Assembly (NCBI RefSeq): GCF_040276085.1 | Contig: NZ_JBELOK010000012.1 | Span: 1 to 64,000, forward strand | Reading direction: 5' to 3' | Source: Castellaniella sp040276085 | GTDB lineage: Bacteria; Pseudomonadota; Gammaproteobacteria; Burkholderiales; Burkholderiaceae_B | DNA: 64,000 nt | In this document: positions 16,598-26,002 of the stretch, in pieces | How positions within the stretch are numbered: the first letter of the stretch is position 1 | How the letters are laid out: each line of letters begins with the position of its first letter | Notes under the pieces: model-generated | Told to the model about the DNA's origin: nothing | Databases searched by the model: none | Seen by the model: only the letters and a program-made list of their open reading frames with translations | Program-made: the position numbers and the translations under genes

Positions 16598-17759
16598 ATT
16601 GGCACGCTGGCTGGCCGACCATCATTTCCGGGCATTTGGGGTGGTGGAATACATCACTTTCCGGGCGGTTCTGGCATCGGCCACTGCGCTGACCATTGGC
16701 CTGTTGGCAGGGCCCTGGCTGATTCGCCGGTTGACGGCACTGAAGATTGGCCAGGCTGTGCGCAGCTACGGCCCGCAAACTCACTTGCAGAAAAATGGCA
16801 CACCCACAATGGGGGGCGCCCTGATCCTGATCGGGATCGGGATCAGCACCCTGCTGTGGGCCGACTGGACCAACCGCTTTGTCTGGGTTGTGCTGTTGGT
16901 GACCTTTGGTTTTGGCTGGATCGGCTGGGCGGATGACTACCGCAAGGTAGTGCACCACGACCCCGAAGGCATGCCGGCACGCCAGAAGTTTTTCTGGCAG
17001 GCCCTGATTGGCCTGGTGGCGGCGGTCTATCTCAGTTTCGCGGTGTCGGCACCGGCCAACGCCGATCTCTGGCCGTTGTTTCGCGACTGGGTGCTGAGCG
17101 GCTTCACCATGCCTTTGCCTGCGCGGGCCGATTTGATCGTGCCGTTTTTCAAGTCTGTCAGTTATCCCTTGGGTGTGTTTGGCTTTGTTGCACTGACCTG
17201 GCTGGTGATTGTGGGTACCAGCAATGCAGTCAACCTTACCGATGGCCTGGACGGCTTGGCCATTATGCCTACGGTGATGATCGGCTCGGCCCTGGGCATT
17301 TTTGCTTATGTGGTCGGGCGCGTCGATTACTCCAAGTATCTGCTGTTTCCCTATATCCCGGGTGCGTCCGAGCTCATGGTTCTGTGCGCCGCGATTGCCG
17401 GCGCCGGCCTGGCGTTCTTGTGGTTCAACGCGTATCCCGCCCAGGTGTTCATGGGCGATGTGGGTGCCTTGGCGTTGGGTGGTGCGCTGGGCACGATCGC
17501 CGTGATTGTGCGCCAGGAGATTGTGTTGTTCATCATGGGCGGGGTGTTTGTGGTGGAGACCCTCTCGGTGATGTTGCAGGTGAGCTGGTTCAAATACACC
17601 AAAAAGCGCTATGGCGAGGGCCGGCGCATCTTTCGAATGGCCCCGCTGCATCATCACTTTGAAGTCAGCGGCTGGAAAGAAACCCAGGTGGTGGTGCGCT
17701 TCTGGATCATCACCATGATGCTGGTCCTGGTGGGCCTGGCGAGTTTGAAATTGCGATGA
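16587..17759 (+). CDS. mraY: Phospho-MurNAc-pentapeptide transferase MraY
   Basis: Integral membrane enzyme that makes lipid I by transferring phospho-MurNAc-pentapeptide to undecaprenyl phosphate. About ten hydrophobic segments are present. Family motifs are the KNGTPTMGG loop near residue 70, the aspartate pair in GWADDYRK near residue 114, the NLTDGLDGLA motif near residue 215, and the MAPLHHHFE histidine motif near residue 350. At 390 residues it is some 30 longer than the E. coli enzyme, through a longer loop around residues 155-175. The ATG lies inside the end of murEF (11-base overlap) with an AAGGGGGGAA site. Confidence 0.96.
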   Translation: MLLELARWLADHHFRAFGVVEYITFRAVLASATALTIGLLAGPWLIRRLTALKIGQAVRSYGPQTHLQKNGTPTMGGALILIGIGISTLLWADWTNRFVWVVLLVTFGFGWIGWADDYRKVVHHDPEGMPARQKFFWQALIGLVAAVYLSFAVSAPANADLWPLFRDWVLSGFTMPLPARADLIVPFFKSVSYPLGVFGFVALTWLVIVGTSNAVNLTDGLDGLAIMPTVMIGSALGIFAYVVGRVDYSKYLLFPYIPGASELMVLCAAIAGAGLAFLWFNAYPAQVFMGDVGALALGGALGTIAVIVRQEIVLFIMGGVFVVETLSVMLQVSWFKYTKKRYGEGRRIFRMAPLHHHFEVSGWKETQVVVRFWIITMMLVLVGLASLKLR

Positions 17760-19282
17760 GTACCGTATTTGAGTTTCCCTCTGTGCGCCGTGACGGCCTG
17801 ACCCTGATTCTGGGTTTGGGCGAAACCGGCGTGGCTGCGGCGCGCTGGTGCGCGCACCAGGGGGCGGCTTTGCGTGTGCTGGACACCCGGGATGCGCCCG
17901 CGGGCCTGGCCACGCTGGCGGATCAGGGCATCGAGGCCGATGTGCATTTGGGTACAGATGCGCTGCAGCCGGCGACCCTGGATGGGGTGGTGTCGGTTGT
18001 GCTCAGCCCTGGGCTCAACCCCCATCAAGCACCTGTGGCCGGATTTTTGCAGGCGGCGCGCGAGCGCGGCATCGAAATCATCGGCGAGATCGAGCTGTTT
18101 GCGCGGGCCTTGGCCGATTTGCGCAGCCAGGGCTATACACCTGGTGTGCTGGCGATCACAGGTACCAATGGCAAAACTACCGTCACTGCCCTGGTGCGCC
18201 ACCTGGCACAGGGGTGTGGGCGCCCGGCCCGGGCGGCCGGGAATATCAGCCCTGCCGCCTTGCACAGCCTGATGGATGCCCTGCAAACAGACGATCTGCC
18301 GGCACTCTGGGTGCTGGAGCTCTCCAGTTTTCAGCTGGAAACCACGCACTCGCTGGCGGCCGACGCAGCCGTGGTGCTCAATGTCACGCAAGATCACCTC
18401 GACTGGCATGGCTCGATGCACGACTATGCCGCGGCCAAAGCGCGTCTGCTGGAGATGGCCCGGATCCGTATCATCAACCGCGATGATGCGCGGGTATCCG
18501 CCATGGTAGAGCAGCCAGAAGCGCTGGATGTTCGCAGTTTTGGCGCCGGCCTGCCGGTTCTGGCGGGCGACCTCGGCCTGCAGAGCTCTCATGATTTGTC
18601 CTGGCTGGCCTATGTGCCGCAGATGAATGCTCCTGCGCCTGACAATGGCCGACGCAAAGGCCGTCAGCCGGAGGTGGCCGTGCGCACGCAAGGCACGCCG
18701 CACGCGCTGATGCCTGTTGATGCCTTGCAGATCCGGGGGCGCCACAATGCGCTCAACAGTCTGGCTGCGCTGGCGCTGGGCGATGCTGTCGGGCTGGACT
18801 GGGCCGGCATGTTGCACGCTTTGCGCCGGTATCGCGGCGAAGCTCATCGAACCGAATTCATCCAGACCATCGCCGGAGTGGATTTCATTGATGACAGCAA
18901 GGGCACCAATGTTGGCGCCACGCTGGCTGCACTGCAGGGGCTGGGGCGTCCGGTGGTGCTGATTGCCGGTGGTCTGGGCAAGGGCCAGGACTTCTCGCCG
19001 TTGGCCAGTGCTGTGCAGGCGCATGCGCGCGCCGTCATGCTGATTGGCCAGGATGCAGCCATCATCGCGCAAGCCCTGAAAGACAGTGCTGTGCCCCTCA
19101 TTTTTTGCGACACCTTGCCTGATGCTGTTCAGCAGGGCCTGGATCAGGCGCAGCCCGGCGACGCCGTGTTGCTCTCGCCGGCTTGCGCCAGCATGGATAT
19201 GTTTCGCAATTACGCCCATCGCAGTGCCTGTTTTGTCGAGGCTGTGCGCGAGCTGGCAGCGGACAGGGGGGAAGTGGCATGA
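17756..19282 (+). CDS. murD: UDP-N-acetylmuramoyl-L-alanine:D-glutamate ligase MurD
   Basis: Cytosolic Mur ligase that adds D-glutamate. The Rossmann start LILGLGETGVAAARW (about residue 16), P-loop TGTNGKTT near 135, the QDHLDWHG motif and DSKGTN near 380 are all present. The length is 508 residues against 438 in E. coli. Part of the extra length is an insert of about 40 charged residues near 285-325 (NGRRKGRQPEVAVRTQG), just before the C-terminal domain. Joined to both neighbours by ATGA overlaps. Confidence 0.95.
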   Translation: MSTVFEFPSVRRDGLTLILGLGETGVAAARWCAHQGAALRVLDTRDAPAGLATLADQGIEADVHLGTDALQPATLDGVVSVVLSPGLNPHQAPVAGFLQAARERGIEIIGEIELFARALADLRSQGYTPGVLAITGTNGKTTVTALVRHLAQGCGRPARAAGNISPAALHSLMDALQTDDLPALWVLELSSFQLETTHSLAADAAVVLNVTQDHLDWHGSMHDYAAAKARLLEMARIRIINRDDARVSAMVEQPEALDVRSFGAGLPVLAGDLGLQSSHDLSWLAYVPQMNAPAPDNGRRKGRQPEVAVRTQGTPHALMPVDALQIRGRHNALNSLAALALGDAVGLDWAGMLHALRRYRGEAHRTEFIQTIAGVDFIDDSKGTNVGATLAALQGLGRPVVLIAGGLGKGQDFSPLASAVQAHARAVMLIGQDAAIIAQALKDSAVPLIFCDTLPDAVQQGLDQAQPGDAVLLSPACASMDMFRNYAHRSACFVEAVRELAADRGEVA

Positions 19283-20472
19283 GCCTGATGGCAGACCTCA
19301 GCGTGGGCTTCCAGGGTGGACGGCAGGGCCGCACCACCATGCCGATGGTGGACGTCAGCCTGGTGGTGGCGGTGACCGCGCTGGTGCTGTTTGGTCTGTT
19401 GATGGTGTATTCGGCGTCGATTGCGCTGGCAGATGGTCCACGCTACGAAAGTTATGGGCGCTTCTATTTTGTCGGCCGGCATGCCGCATTTATTATCGTG
19501 GGCCTGCTGGCGGCCTTGGTGACGGCCAGTGTGCCCATGAAGGTCTGGCAGAAGCTGTCCATTCCCTTGTTTGTGCTGGCGCTGGTGTTGCTGCTGGTGG
19601 TGCTGGTGCCCGGTATCGGACGCGAGGTCAACGGTGCGCGGCGCTGGTTGTTCTTGGGACCGGTCAATTTCCAGCCATCCGAGCTCATGAAATTCGTCGT
19701 GGCCTTGTACGCCGCTGATTACGTGGTGCGCAAAAAAGCGCACCTGCAGGGATTTTGGCGCGGCTTTGTTCCCATGGCAGTGACACTGGTGCTGGTGGGC
19801 CTGCTGCTGTTGCTTGAGCCCGACCTTGGGGCATTTATCGTCATTGGTGCCATTGCCGTTGGGGTGCTGTTTATTGGTGGCATCAATCTCAAGCTGTTTT
19901 CAACGTTGCTGCTGGGCGTGATGTCCTGCTTTCTGCTGCTGATCTGGCTGTCTCCGTGGCGGCGTGAGCGTCTGTTTGTTTATCTGGATCCCTGGAATCC
20001 CGACAACGCTTACGGCAGTGCATATCAGTTGTCACATTCGTTGATTGCCCTGGGACGAGGGGAGTGGTTCGGCGTGGGCCTGGGGGCCAGTGTCGAGAAA
20101 CTGCATTATCTGCCCGAGGCGCACACCGACTTCATTGTTGCAGTGATTGGCGAGGAACTGGGCTTTGTGGGTGTGATGTGTCTGGTTGCCGTGTTCGGGT
20201 TTGTCGTGCTGCGCGGCTTTGAAATTGCCCGCAAGGCCATGGTGATGGATCGGGTGTTTGATGGTCTGGCGGCCCAGGGGCTGACCCTATGGATCGGCGT
20301 GCAGGCTTTCATCAATATTGGTGTTTGCGTGGGCTTGTTGCCCACCAAGGGGCTTACCTTGCCGTTGGTCAGCTACGGCGGCTCGGGCATCGTCATGAAT
20401 CTCGTAGCCATTGCCTTGCTGCTGCGGGTGGATTTTGAGACACGTTGCATGATGAGGGGGAAGCGGCGATGA
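19279..20472 (+). CDS. ftsW: Septal peptidoglycan polymerase FtsW
   Basis: SEDS-family glycosyltransferase that works with FtsI in the septum. Its 397 residues include ten hydrophobic segments. Conserved SEDS features: VMVYSAS-like MVYSASIALA after the first segment, the PGIGREVNGARRWL stretch, PSELMKF, LLLLEPDLG, the periplasmic loop with SYQLSHSLIALGRGEWFGVGLGAS, HTDFIVAVIGEELG, and the C-terminal LPTKGLTLPLVSYGGSG. The start at 19279 is fixed by the 4-base overlap with murD. Confidence 0.95.
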   Translation: MSLMADLSVGFQGGRQGRTTMPMVDVSLVVAVTALVLFGLLMVYSASIALADGPRYESYGRFYFVGRHAAFIIVGLLAALVTASVPMKVWQKLSIPLFVLALVLLLVVLVPGIGREVNGARRWLFLGPVNFQPSELMKFVVALYAADYVVRKKAHLQGFWRGFVPMAVTLVLVGLLLLLEPDLGAFIVIGAIAVGVLFIGGINLKLFSTLLLGVMSCFLLLIWLSPWRRERLFVYLDPWNPDNAYGSAYQLSHSLIALGRGEWFGVGLGASVEKLHYLPEAHTDFIVAVIGEELGFVGVMCLVAVFGFVVLRGFEIARKAMVMDRVFDGLAAQGLTLWIGVQAFINIGVCVGLLPTKGLTLPLVSYGGSGIVMNLVAIALLLRVDFETRCMMRGKRR

Positions 20473-21542
20473 CACAGCCCGTCATTCTCATCATGGCCGG
20501 CGGCACAGGCGGGCATATCATGCCGGGCCTGGCAGTGGCCGAGGCACTGCAATCCCAGGGCTGGCAGGTGCTGTGGCTGGGCAATCCTGATCGCATGGAA
20601 GGCCGGCTGGTGCCGGCGCACCACATCACGCTTTTGCCCCTGCGGTTTGGCGGGGTGCGTGGCAAGGGCCTGGCGGCGCTGCTCAAGCTGCCCTTTACCC
20701 TGGTGGCCGCCTGCCTGCAGGTGCGTCGCTTGCTGCGTCAGCATCGTCCCGATGTGGTGTTGGGTATGGGCGGGTATGCCGCCGTACCCGGTGGCCTGAT
20801 GGCCCGCCTGAGCAAAATCCCGCTGGTGATTCACGAACAGAATGCGGTGGCCGGCACGGCCAATCGCCTGCTGGCCCGTTTGGCCACCCGGGTATTAAGC
20901 GGGTTTCCCGGTGTGCTGCCCGATGCGGTGATGGTGGGCAACCCCGTGCGCGAAGCCTTGCTGTCGGTAACGCCCGCGGAAGCCCGCTATGCAAACCGGC
21001 AAGGGCCGCTGCACCTGCTGGTGCTGGGTGGCAGTCTGGGTGCGGCCAGCATCAATGCCGTGGTGCCCGAAGCCCTGGCCTTGATGCCTGAGGACATGCG
21101 TCCCACCGTCTGCCATCAGGCGGGTGAACGCCATGCAGACACTGTCCAGGGGCACTATGCGCGCCTGGGGCTGCAGGCGGATGTGCGCCCGTTTATCCAG
21201 GATATGGCGCAGGCCCTGGGCGACGCTGATCTGGTGATCTGCCGCGCCGGCGCGATGACGGTGGCCGAAGTAGCAGCTGTCGGGGTAGCGGCCGCGTTTA
21301 TCCCCTTGCCGCACGCCATTGACGACCACCAGACCGCCAACGCGCGCTATTTGTCTGACTGCGATGGCGGCTGGCTGATGCCGCAGTCCACATTAAGTGC
21401 CCGTGCGCTGGCCGACTGGCTGAGCCAACGTCGGCGCCCCGAGTTGGCGGCGGTTGCGGCGCACGCACACGAACATTCCAGCCTGAACGCTACGCAGCTG
21501 ATTGCTGAAGCTTGCGTCCATACCCAGAAGGAATCGGTATGA
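20469..21542 (+). CDS. murG: UDP-GlcNAc:lipid I N-acetylglucosaminyltransferase MurG
   Basis: Peripheral membrane GT28 enzyme that turns lipid I into lipid II. The N-terminal MAGGTGGHIMPGLAVAE loop, the GGYAAVPG motif and the IHEQNAVAGTANRLLA block are clear. The C-terminal UDP-GlcNAc site includes CRAGAMTVAEVAA and the LPHAIDDHQTANARYL block. Its 357 residues are normal. The start is set by ATGA overlap with ftsW; it overlaps murC in the same way. Confidence 0.96.
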   Translation: MTQPVILIMAGGTGGHIMPGLAVAEALQSQGWQVLWLGNPDRMEGRLVPAHHITLLPLRFGGVRGKGLAALLKLPFTLVAACLQVRRLLRQHRPDVVLGMGGYAAVPGGLMARLSKIPLVIHEQNAVAGTANRLLARLATRVLSGFPGVLPDAVMVGNPVREALLSVTPAEARYANRQGPLHLLVLGGSLGAASINAVVPEALALMPEDMRPTVCHQAGERHADTVQGHYARLGLQADVRPFIQDMAQALGDADLVICRAGAMTVAEVAAVGVAAAFIPLPHAIDDHQTANARYLSDCDGGWLMPQSTLSARALADWLSQRRRPELAAVAAHAHEHSSLNATQLIAEACVHTQKESV

Positions 21543-22945
21543 AGCATCGTATACATAATATTCATTTCGTCGGGATTGGCGGCGCGGGCATGAGCGGGAT
21601 CGCCGAGGTGCTGCTGAATCTGGGCTATGCCATCAGCGGCTCGGATGTGCAGGAAACCGCCGTTACCCGTCGCCTGGCCTCCTTGGGCGCCCGGATTTCC
21701 ATTGGTCATGATGCCGCGCATATCCAGGGCGCCGGTGCGATTGTGACTTCTACGGCAATCCACGCAGACAACCCTGAGGTACTGGCCGCACGCGCCGCCC
21801 GTGTGCCGGTGGTGCCCCGGGCCCTGATGCTTGCCGAACTCATGCGCTTGAAGCGCGGGATTGCGGTGGCCGGTACCCATGGCAAGACCACCACCACCAG
21901 CCTGGTGGCCAGCGTGCTGGCTGCGGGCGGGCTGGATCCCACCTTTGTGATTGGCGGGCGCCTGAATGCGGCCGATGCCAATGCGCGTCTGGGGCAGGGC
22001 GAGTACATCGTGGTCGAGGCCGACGAATCCGACGCTTCGTTTTTGAACCTGCTGCCGGTGATGGCAATCATCACCAACATCGACCTTGATCACATGGACA
22101 CCTATGGCCATGATGTGGCGCGCCTGAAAAGCGCCTTTGTCGAATTCACCCAGCGCCTGCCTTTTTATGGCAGCGCAGTGCTGTGCCTGGACGATTCCAA
22201 TGTGCGTGAAATCATGCCGTTTGTCTCGCGTCCCATGACCACCTATGGCATCGACACGCCTGCCCAGGTGCGTGCCCGGGATCTGCGAGCGGAGGGCACC
22301 GCCATGGCGTTTGTGGTGGAGCGCCAGGGCCAGCAAGGCGCTCTGCCGCCGCTGGATATACGCCTGAACCTGCCGGGCCGACACAATGTGCTGAATGCCT
22401 TGGCCACCATCGCCGTCGCCACCGAGCTGGGTGTGCCTGATGGCGCCATTGTCGAGGCATTGGCGCAGTTTCGAGGCGTGGGCCGGCGCTTTACCCAAGT
22501 GGGCGACTTTCCTGTGTCGGCACGCAACGGAGGGGGGATGTATTCGGTGGTGGACGATTACGGCCACCATCCCGTGGAGATGGCGGCTACGCTGGCTGCC
22601 GCTCGTGGCGCCTGGCCCGATCGCCGCGTGGTGCTGGCGTTCCAGCCTCATCGCTATACCCGTACGCGGGACTGCTTTGAAGACTTTGTACGCGTGCTCA
22701 GTTCGGCCGATGCCGTGCTGCTCACCGAGGTCTATCCCGCTGGCGAGGCACCCCTGATTGCCGCGGATGGCAGGGCACTGGCGCGCGGCTTGCGGGTAGC
22801 CGGCAAGGTAGAGCCTGTCTTTGTGGAAAACGTGGCCGAGATGCCTCAGGCGATTCAGGATTTTGTGCGCGACGGCGATGTGGTGATCATCATGGGCGCC
22901 GGCTCAATCAGCCGGGTGCCCGCGCAATTGGGAGGCCTGTCATGA
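21539..22945 (+). CDS. murC: UDP-N-acetylmuramate:L-alanine ligase MurC
   Basis: First amino-acid-adding Mur ligase, cytosolic, 468 residues. The N-terminal dinucleotide-like fold HFVGIGGAGMSGIAEVL, P-loop GTHGKTTTTSL near 108, the VEADESDASF motif, DLDHMDTYG, the PGRHNVLNALA block and the C-terminal DDYGHHPVE motif are all present. ATGA overlaps with murG and ddlB. Confidence 0.97.
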   Translation: MKHRIHNIHFVGIGGAGMSGIAEVLLNLGYAISGSDVQETAVTRRLASLGARISIGHDAAHIQGAGAIVTSTAIHADNPEVLAARAARVPVVPRALMLAELMRLKRGIAVAGTHGKTTTTSLVASVLAAGGLDPTFVIGGRLNAADANARLGQGEYIVVEADESDASFLNLLPVMAIITNIDLDHMDTYGHDVARLKSAFVEFTQRLPFYGSAVLCLDDSNVREIMPFVSRPMTTYGIDTPAQVRARDLRAEGTAMAFVVERQGQQGALPPLDIRLNLPGRHNVLNALATIAVATELGVPDGAIVEALAQFRGVGRRFTQVGDFPVSARNGGGMYSVVDDYGHHPVEMAATLAAARGAWPDRRVVLAFQPHRYTRTRDCFEDFVRVLSSADAVLLTEVYPAGEAPLIAADGRALARGLRVAGKVEPVFVENVAEMPQAIQDFVRDGDVVIIMGAGSISRVPAQLGGLS

Positions 22946-23892
22946 AGCAAGACTGGGGTCGTGTGGGTGTGCTGTATGGTGGCCTGTCCTCTGAGCGCGA
23001 GGTGTCGCTGATGTCGGGCACCGGTGTCTGCGCGGCTTTGCGAGAAGCCGGTGTGGATGCGCATTTGTTTGATACCGGGCGGCAAAGCCTGGCCGAGCTG
23101 TCTGCCGCCGGCTTTGATCGGGTGTTCATTGCCTTGCATGGCCGATACGGTGAAGACGGCACGATTCAGGGTGCGCTCGAGCTCCTGGGCATTCCCTACA
23201 CCGGTAGCGGTACGTTGGCCTCCAGCCTGTCCATGGACAAGATCGCCACCAAACGACTTTGGCTGCAGCACGGTTTGCCCACGCCACGATTTGTGGCGCT
23301 TGAGCAAGCGGCCGCCGGCCAGACGGATCTTGTGGCTGAGCTGGGTTTACCCCTGATTGTGAAGCCTCCGCATGAGGGCTCGACCCTGGGTCTTACCCGG
23401 GTGTTCTCCGCCGGGCAGTTGCCGGCCGCTTTGGCGCTGGCTTATGCGCATGATGAGTGCGCCCTGGCCGAGCAGTTCATCGAGGGCCGGGAGCTTACCG
23501 TGCCGCTGCTGGGTACCGGTGCCGATGCACATGCCCTGCCGGTGATTGAAATCATTGCCCCCCAGGGAAACTACGACTACGAGCACAAGTATGTGTCCAA
23601 CGACACGCAGTACGTGTGTCCGGCTGATCTGCCTGAGCCCCTGACCCAACAGATTCAGTCGCTGTGCGTGCAAGCCTATCGCGTCCTGGGGTGCGAGGGC
23701 TGGGCTCGGGCTGATCTGATGCTGGATCGGAATAATCAGCCCTGGTTGCTTGAAATGAACACATCTCCCGGCATGACCAGTCATTCGCTGGTGCCCATGG
23801 GTGCGAAAGCCCTGGGTATGAGCTATGGCGAGTTGTGTGTTGCCATTCTTGCCACCGCGCGCTGCAAAGTGCAGCGCCCGGAAGCCCACTGA
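22942..23892 (+). CDS. ddlB: D-alanine:D-alanine ligase DdlB
   Basis: ATP-grasp enzyme that makes the D-Ala-D-Ala dipeptide used by the MurF half of the upstream fusion. GGLSSEREVSLMSG near residue 14, the MDKIATKRLW region, KPPHEGSTLGLTRV near 137, and the active-site ENTSPGMT equivalent (LLEMNTSPGMTSHSLVPMGAKA near 265) are visible. Its 316 residues are typical. Confidence 0.96.
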   Translation: MKQDWGRVGVLYGGLSSEREVSLMSGTGVCAALREAGVDAHLFDTGRQSLAELSAAGFDRVFIALHGRYGEDGTIQGALELLGIPYTGSGTLASSLSMDKIATKRLWLQHGLPTPRFVALEQAAAGQTDLVAELGLPLIVKPPHEGSTLGLTRVFSAGQLPAALALAYAHDECALAEQFIEGRELTVPLLGTGADAHALPVIEIIAPQGNYDYEHKYVSNDTQYVCPADLPEPLTQQIQSLCVQAYRVLGCEGWARADLMLDRNNQPWLLEMNTSPGMTSHSLVPMGAKALGMSYGELCVAILATARCKVQRPEAH

Positions 23893-23905
23893 ACAGGAGC
23901 CAACG

Positions 23906-24709
23906 GTGTTTGCAGACGCCCGCCTGACCAACCTGATCGCCAACCTGCTGGCTTTGCTGGCTGTGTTGGCTATGGTGGCTGGCGTGCTGTCGTGGATCAT
24001 CCGTCGGCCGTACTTTGCCATCCAGCAGATTCAGCTGGCGCCGGTGGCGGGCAGCACCTTGCAATATGTCAGCCCCAGCAGCCTGCAAACCGCACTGGCC
24101 GGCCAGGTGCAGGGCAATTTCTTCCTGCTGGATCTGGATGAGGTGCGTCAACGCATCGAAAACGTGCCTTGGGTGCGGCATGCAGCCATCCGCAGGGTAT
24201 GGCCCTCCACGCTGCTGGTGCGTATCGAAGAACAGCAACCGCTGGCGCTATGGAATGAAAACCAGATGATCAATACCTGGGGCGAAGCCTTTACGGCCAA
24301 TCCAGGTGAACTGCCCGATGGCCTGCATTTGCCGCAGCTGAATGGGCCCGCCAGCTCCGAGCGCCTGGTGGTGCAGCGTTATGCCGAGATTGCCCGCTGG
24401 TTTGCGCCGCTGGGCCTGAGCGTACGGGAAGCCACCCTGACACCCCGCTATGCATGGGAAGTGTCGCTCTCGGACGGAGTGCATCTGGCTTTGGGGCGCG
24501 ACCCGGCCGCGGATGCCACCGACCCGCATGGCCGCTCGGGCGCGCTGCCGTTTGCCGCCCGCATCGAACGTTTTGTCCAGGCCTGGCCCGCGTTGTCGCA
24601 ACGTCTGGGCAGCCGCATGATCGCCAGCGCCGATTTGCGTTACCCCAACGGGTTCGCAATCACGCTGGCCCCTGAAACCAATGCTACTCATCGACCTTCC
24701 AAACCATGA
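23906..24709 (+). CDS. ftsQ: Cell division protein FtsQ
   Basis: Bitopic division protein of the FtsQLB complex, 267 residues. One membrane segment (about residues 9-32) precedes the POTRA-like domain (YFAIQQIQLAP to FFLLDLDEVRQRIENVPWVRHAAIRRVWPSTL) and the FtsQ C-terminal domain. I chose GTG 23906, which has AGGAG at 23895-23899; a longer frame would start inside ddlB without a ribosome-binding site. It overlaps ftsA by 4 bases. Confidence 0.92.
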   Translation: MFADARLTNLIANLLALLAVLAMVAGVLSWIIRRPYFAIQQIQLAPVAGSTLQYVSPSSLQTALAGQVQGNFFLLDLDEVRQRIENVPWVRHAAIRRVWPSTLLVRIEEQQPLALWNENQMINTWGEAFTANPGELPDGLHLPQLNGPASSERLVVQRYAEIARWFAPLGLSVREATLTPRYAWEVSLSDGVHLALGRDPAADATDPHGRSGALPFAARIERFVQAWPALSQRLGSRMIASADLRYPNGFAITLAPETNATHRPSKP

Positions 24710-25932
24710 CTCGTGACATCAAAGACCTGATCGTTGCACTCGACATCGGCACCAGCAAAGTGGTTGCCGTGGTGGCTGAAATCTTGCCGGATGCCGGGTT
24801 TGAAGTGCTGGGCCTCGGCCAGCACGAGTCAGACGGTATGCGCAAGGGTGTTGTCGTCAACATCGAATCCACCGTCAACTCCATCCAGCGTGCGCTTGAA
24901 GAAGCCGAGCTGATGGCTGATTGCAAGATCCGCGAGGTATACACCGGTATCGCCGGCAGCCATATCACCAGTTTCAACTCCAGTGGCATGGTGGCCGTCA
25001 AAGACAAGGAAGTCACCGCCACGGATGTCGAGCGGGTGATTGAAACTGCCAAGGCCGTCAACATCCCCACTGATCAGAAAGTGCTGCATGTCCTGACGCA
25101 GGAGTTCATCGTGGACGCCCAGGATGATATCCGCGAGCCGATCGGCATGAGCGGCATGCGCCTGGAAGTGCGCGTGCACATCGTCACAGGGGCAGTCAGT
25201 GCCGCACAAAACATCGTCAAGTGTGTGCGCCGCTGCGGGCTGGAGGTTCAGGATCTGACCTTGCAGCCGCTGGCTTCCAGCTTGTCATGCCTCACTGCTG
25301 ATGAAAAAGAATTGGGTGTGGTGCTGGTGGATATTGGTGGCGGCACCACCGATATTGCCATCTATACCGGCGGAGCCATTCGCCATACCTCGGTCATCCC
25401 GATTGCCGGTGATCAGGTCACCAGTGACATTGCCGCCATGCTGCGTACGCCCACTCCGGACGCCGAGGAAATCAAGCTGCGCTATGGCGTGGCCAAGCAG
25501 GTATTGGTGGGTGCTGACGAAATGATCGAGGTGCCGGGGCTGGGTGATCGCCCCAACCGCAACGTCAAGCGCCAGGCACTGGGTGCCGTGATCGAGCCGC
25601 GCATGGAAGAGCTGTTTGGATTTGTGCAGCAGGTAGTACGTGAATCCGGCTACGAAGAATTGTTGTCCTCCGGGGTGGTGTTAACCGGCGGGACGGCGCT
25701 CATGCCCGGCATGGTCGAGCTGGCTGAGGACGTGTTCCTCAAGCCGGTCCGGGTGGCCGTGCCGGTCTATGAGGGCAGTTTGTCCGACGTGATGCGCAAT
25801 CCGCGCTTCTCGACGGTGATGGGTTTGTTGATCGAGGCCCGCATGCAGCGGGCACGAGGTCGCAAAGTGGCGCAACAGAAAGGAACCGTCAAGTCCATTC
25901 TGACGCGCATGAAGGAGTGGTTCATGAACTGA
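24706..25932 (+). CDS. ftsA: Cell division protein FtsA
   Basis: Actin-like ATPase that tethers FtsZ filaments to the membrane. The phosphate 1 loop IVALDIGTSKVVAVVAE (near residue 8), the 1C domain with GIAGSHITSFNS, the phosphate 2 loop VVLVDIGGGTTDIAIYTGG (near 206) and VVLTGGTALMPGM (near 323) are present. The C-terminus ends in an amphipathic KSILTRMKEWFMN, the membrane-targeting helix. 408 residues. Confidence 0.97.
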   Translation: MTRDIKDLIVALDIGTSKVVAVVAEILPDAGFEVLGLGQHESDGMRKGVVVNIESTVNSIQRALEEAELMADCKIREVYTGIAGSHITSFNSSGMVAVKDKEVTATDVERVIETAKAVNIPTDQKVLHVLTQEFIVDAQDDIREPIGMSGMRLEVRVHIVTGAVSAAQNIVKCVRRCGLEVQDLTLQPLASSLSCLTADEKELGVVLVDIGGGTTDIAIYTGGAIRHTSVIPIAGDQVTSDIAAMLRTPTPDAEEIKLRYGVAKQVLVGADEMIEVPGLGDRPNRNVKRQALGAVIEPRMEELFGFVQQVVRESGYEELLSSGVVLTGGTALMPGMVELAEDVFLKPVRVAVPVYEGSLSDVMRNPRFSTVMGLLIEARMQRARGRKVAQQKGTVKSILTRMKEWFMN

Positions 25933-25945
25933 CCGATGGTCGGTC
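25931..25945. other. Stem-loop at the ftsA-ftsZ junction
   Basis: GACCGA-TGG-TCGGTC (6-bp perfect stem) begins within the ftsA stop codon. It has no T run after it. It may be an RNA-processing or stability element that separates ftsZ expression from the upstream cluster, but that is only a guess. Confidence 0.35.
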
Positions 25946-26002
25946 ATTCGTGGGCTATCAGGGGATTGTTTTTTTCGTTTTCCGTATGTGAGGGAGTCAA
26001 CC

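Noticed and set aside
17654..19219. A 521-codon minus-strand open frame opposite murD
   Set aside because: Antisense shadow of a clear MurD; low-complexity His/Gln/Arg composition.
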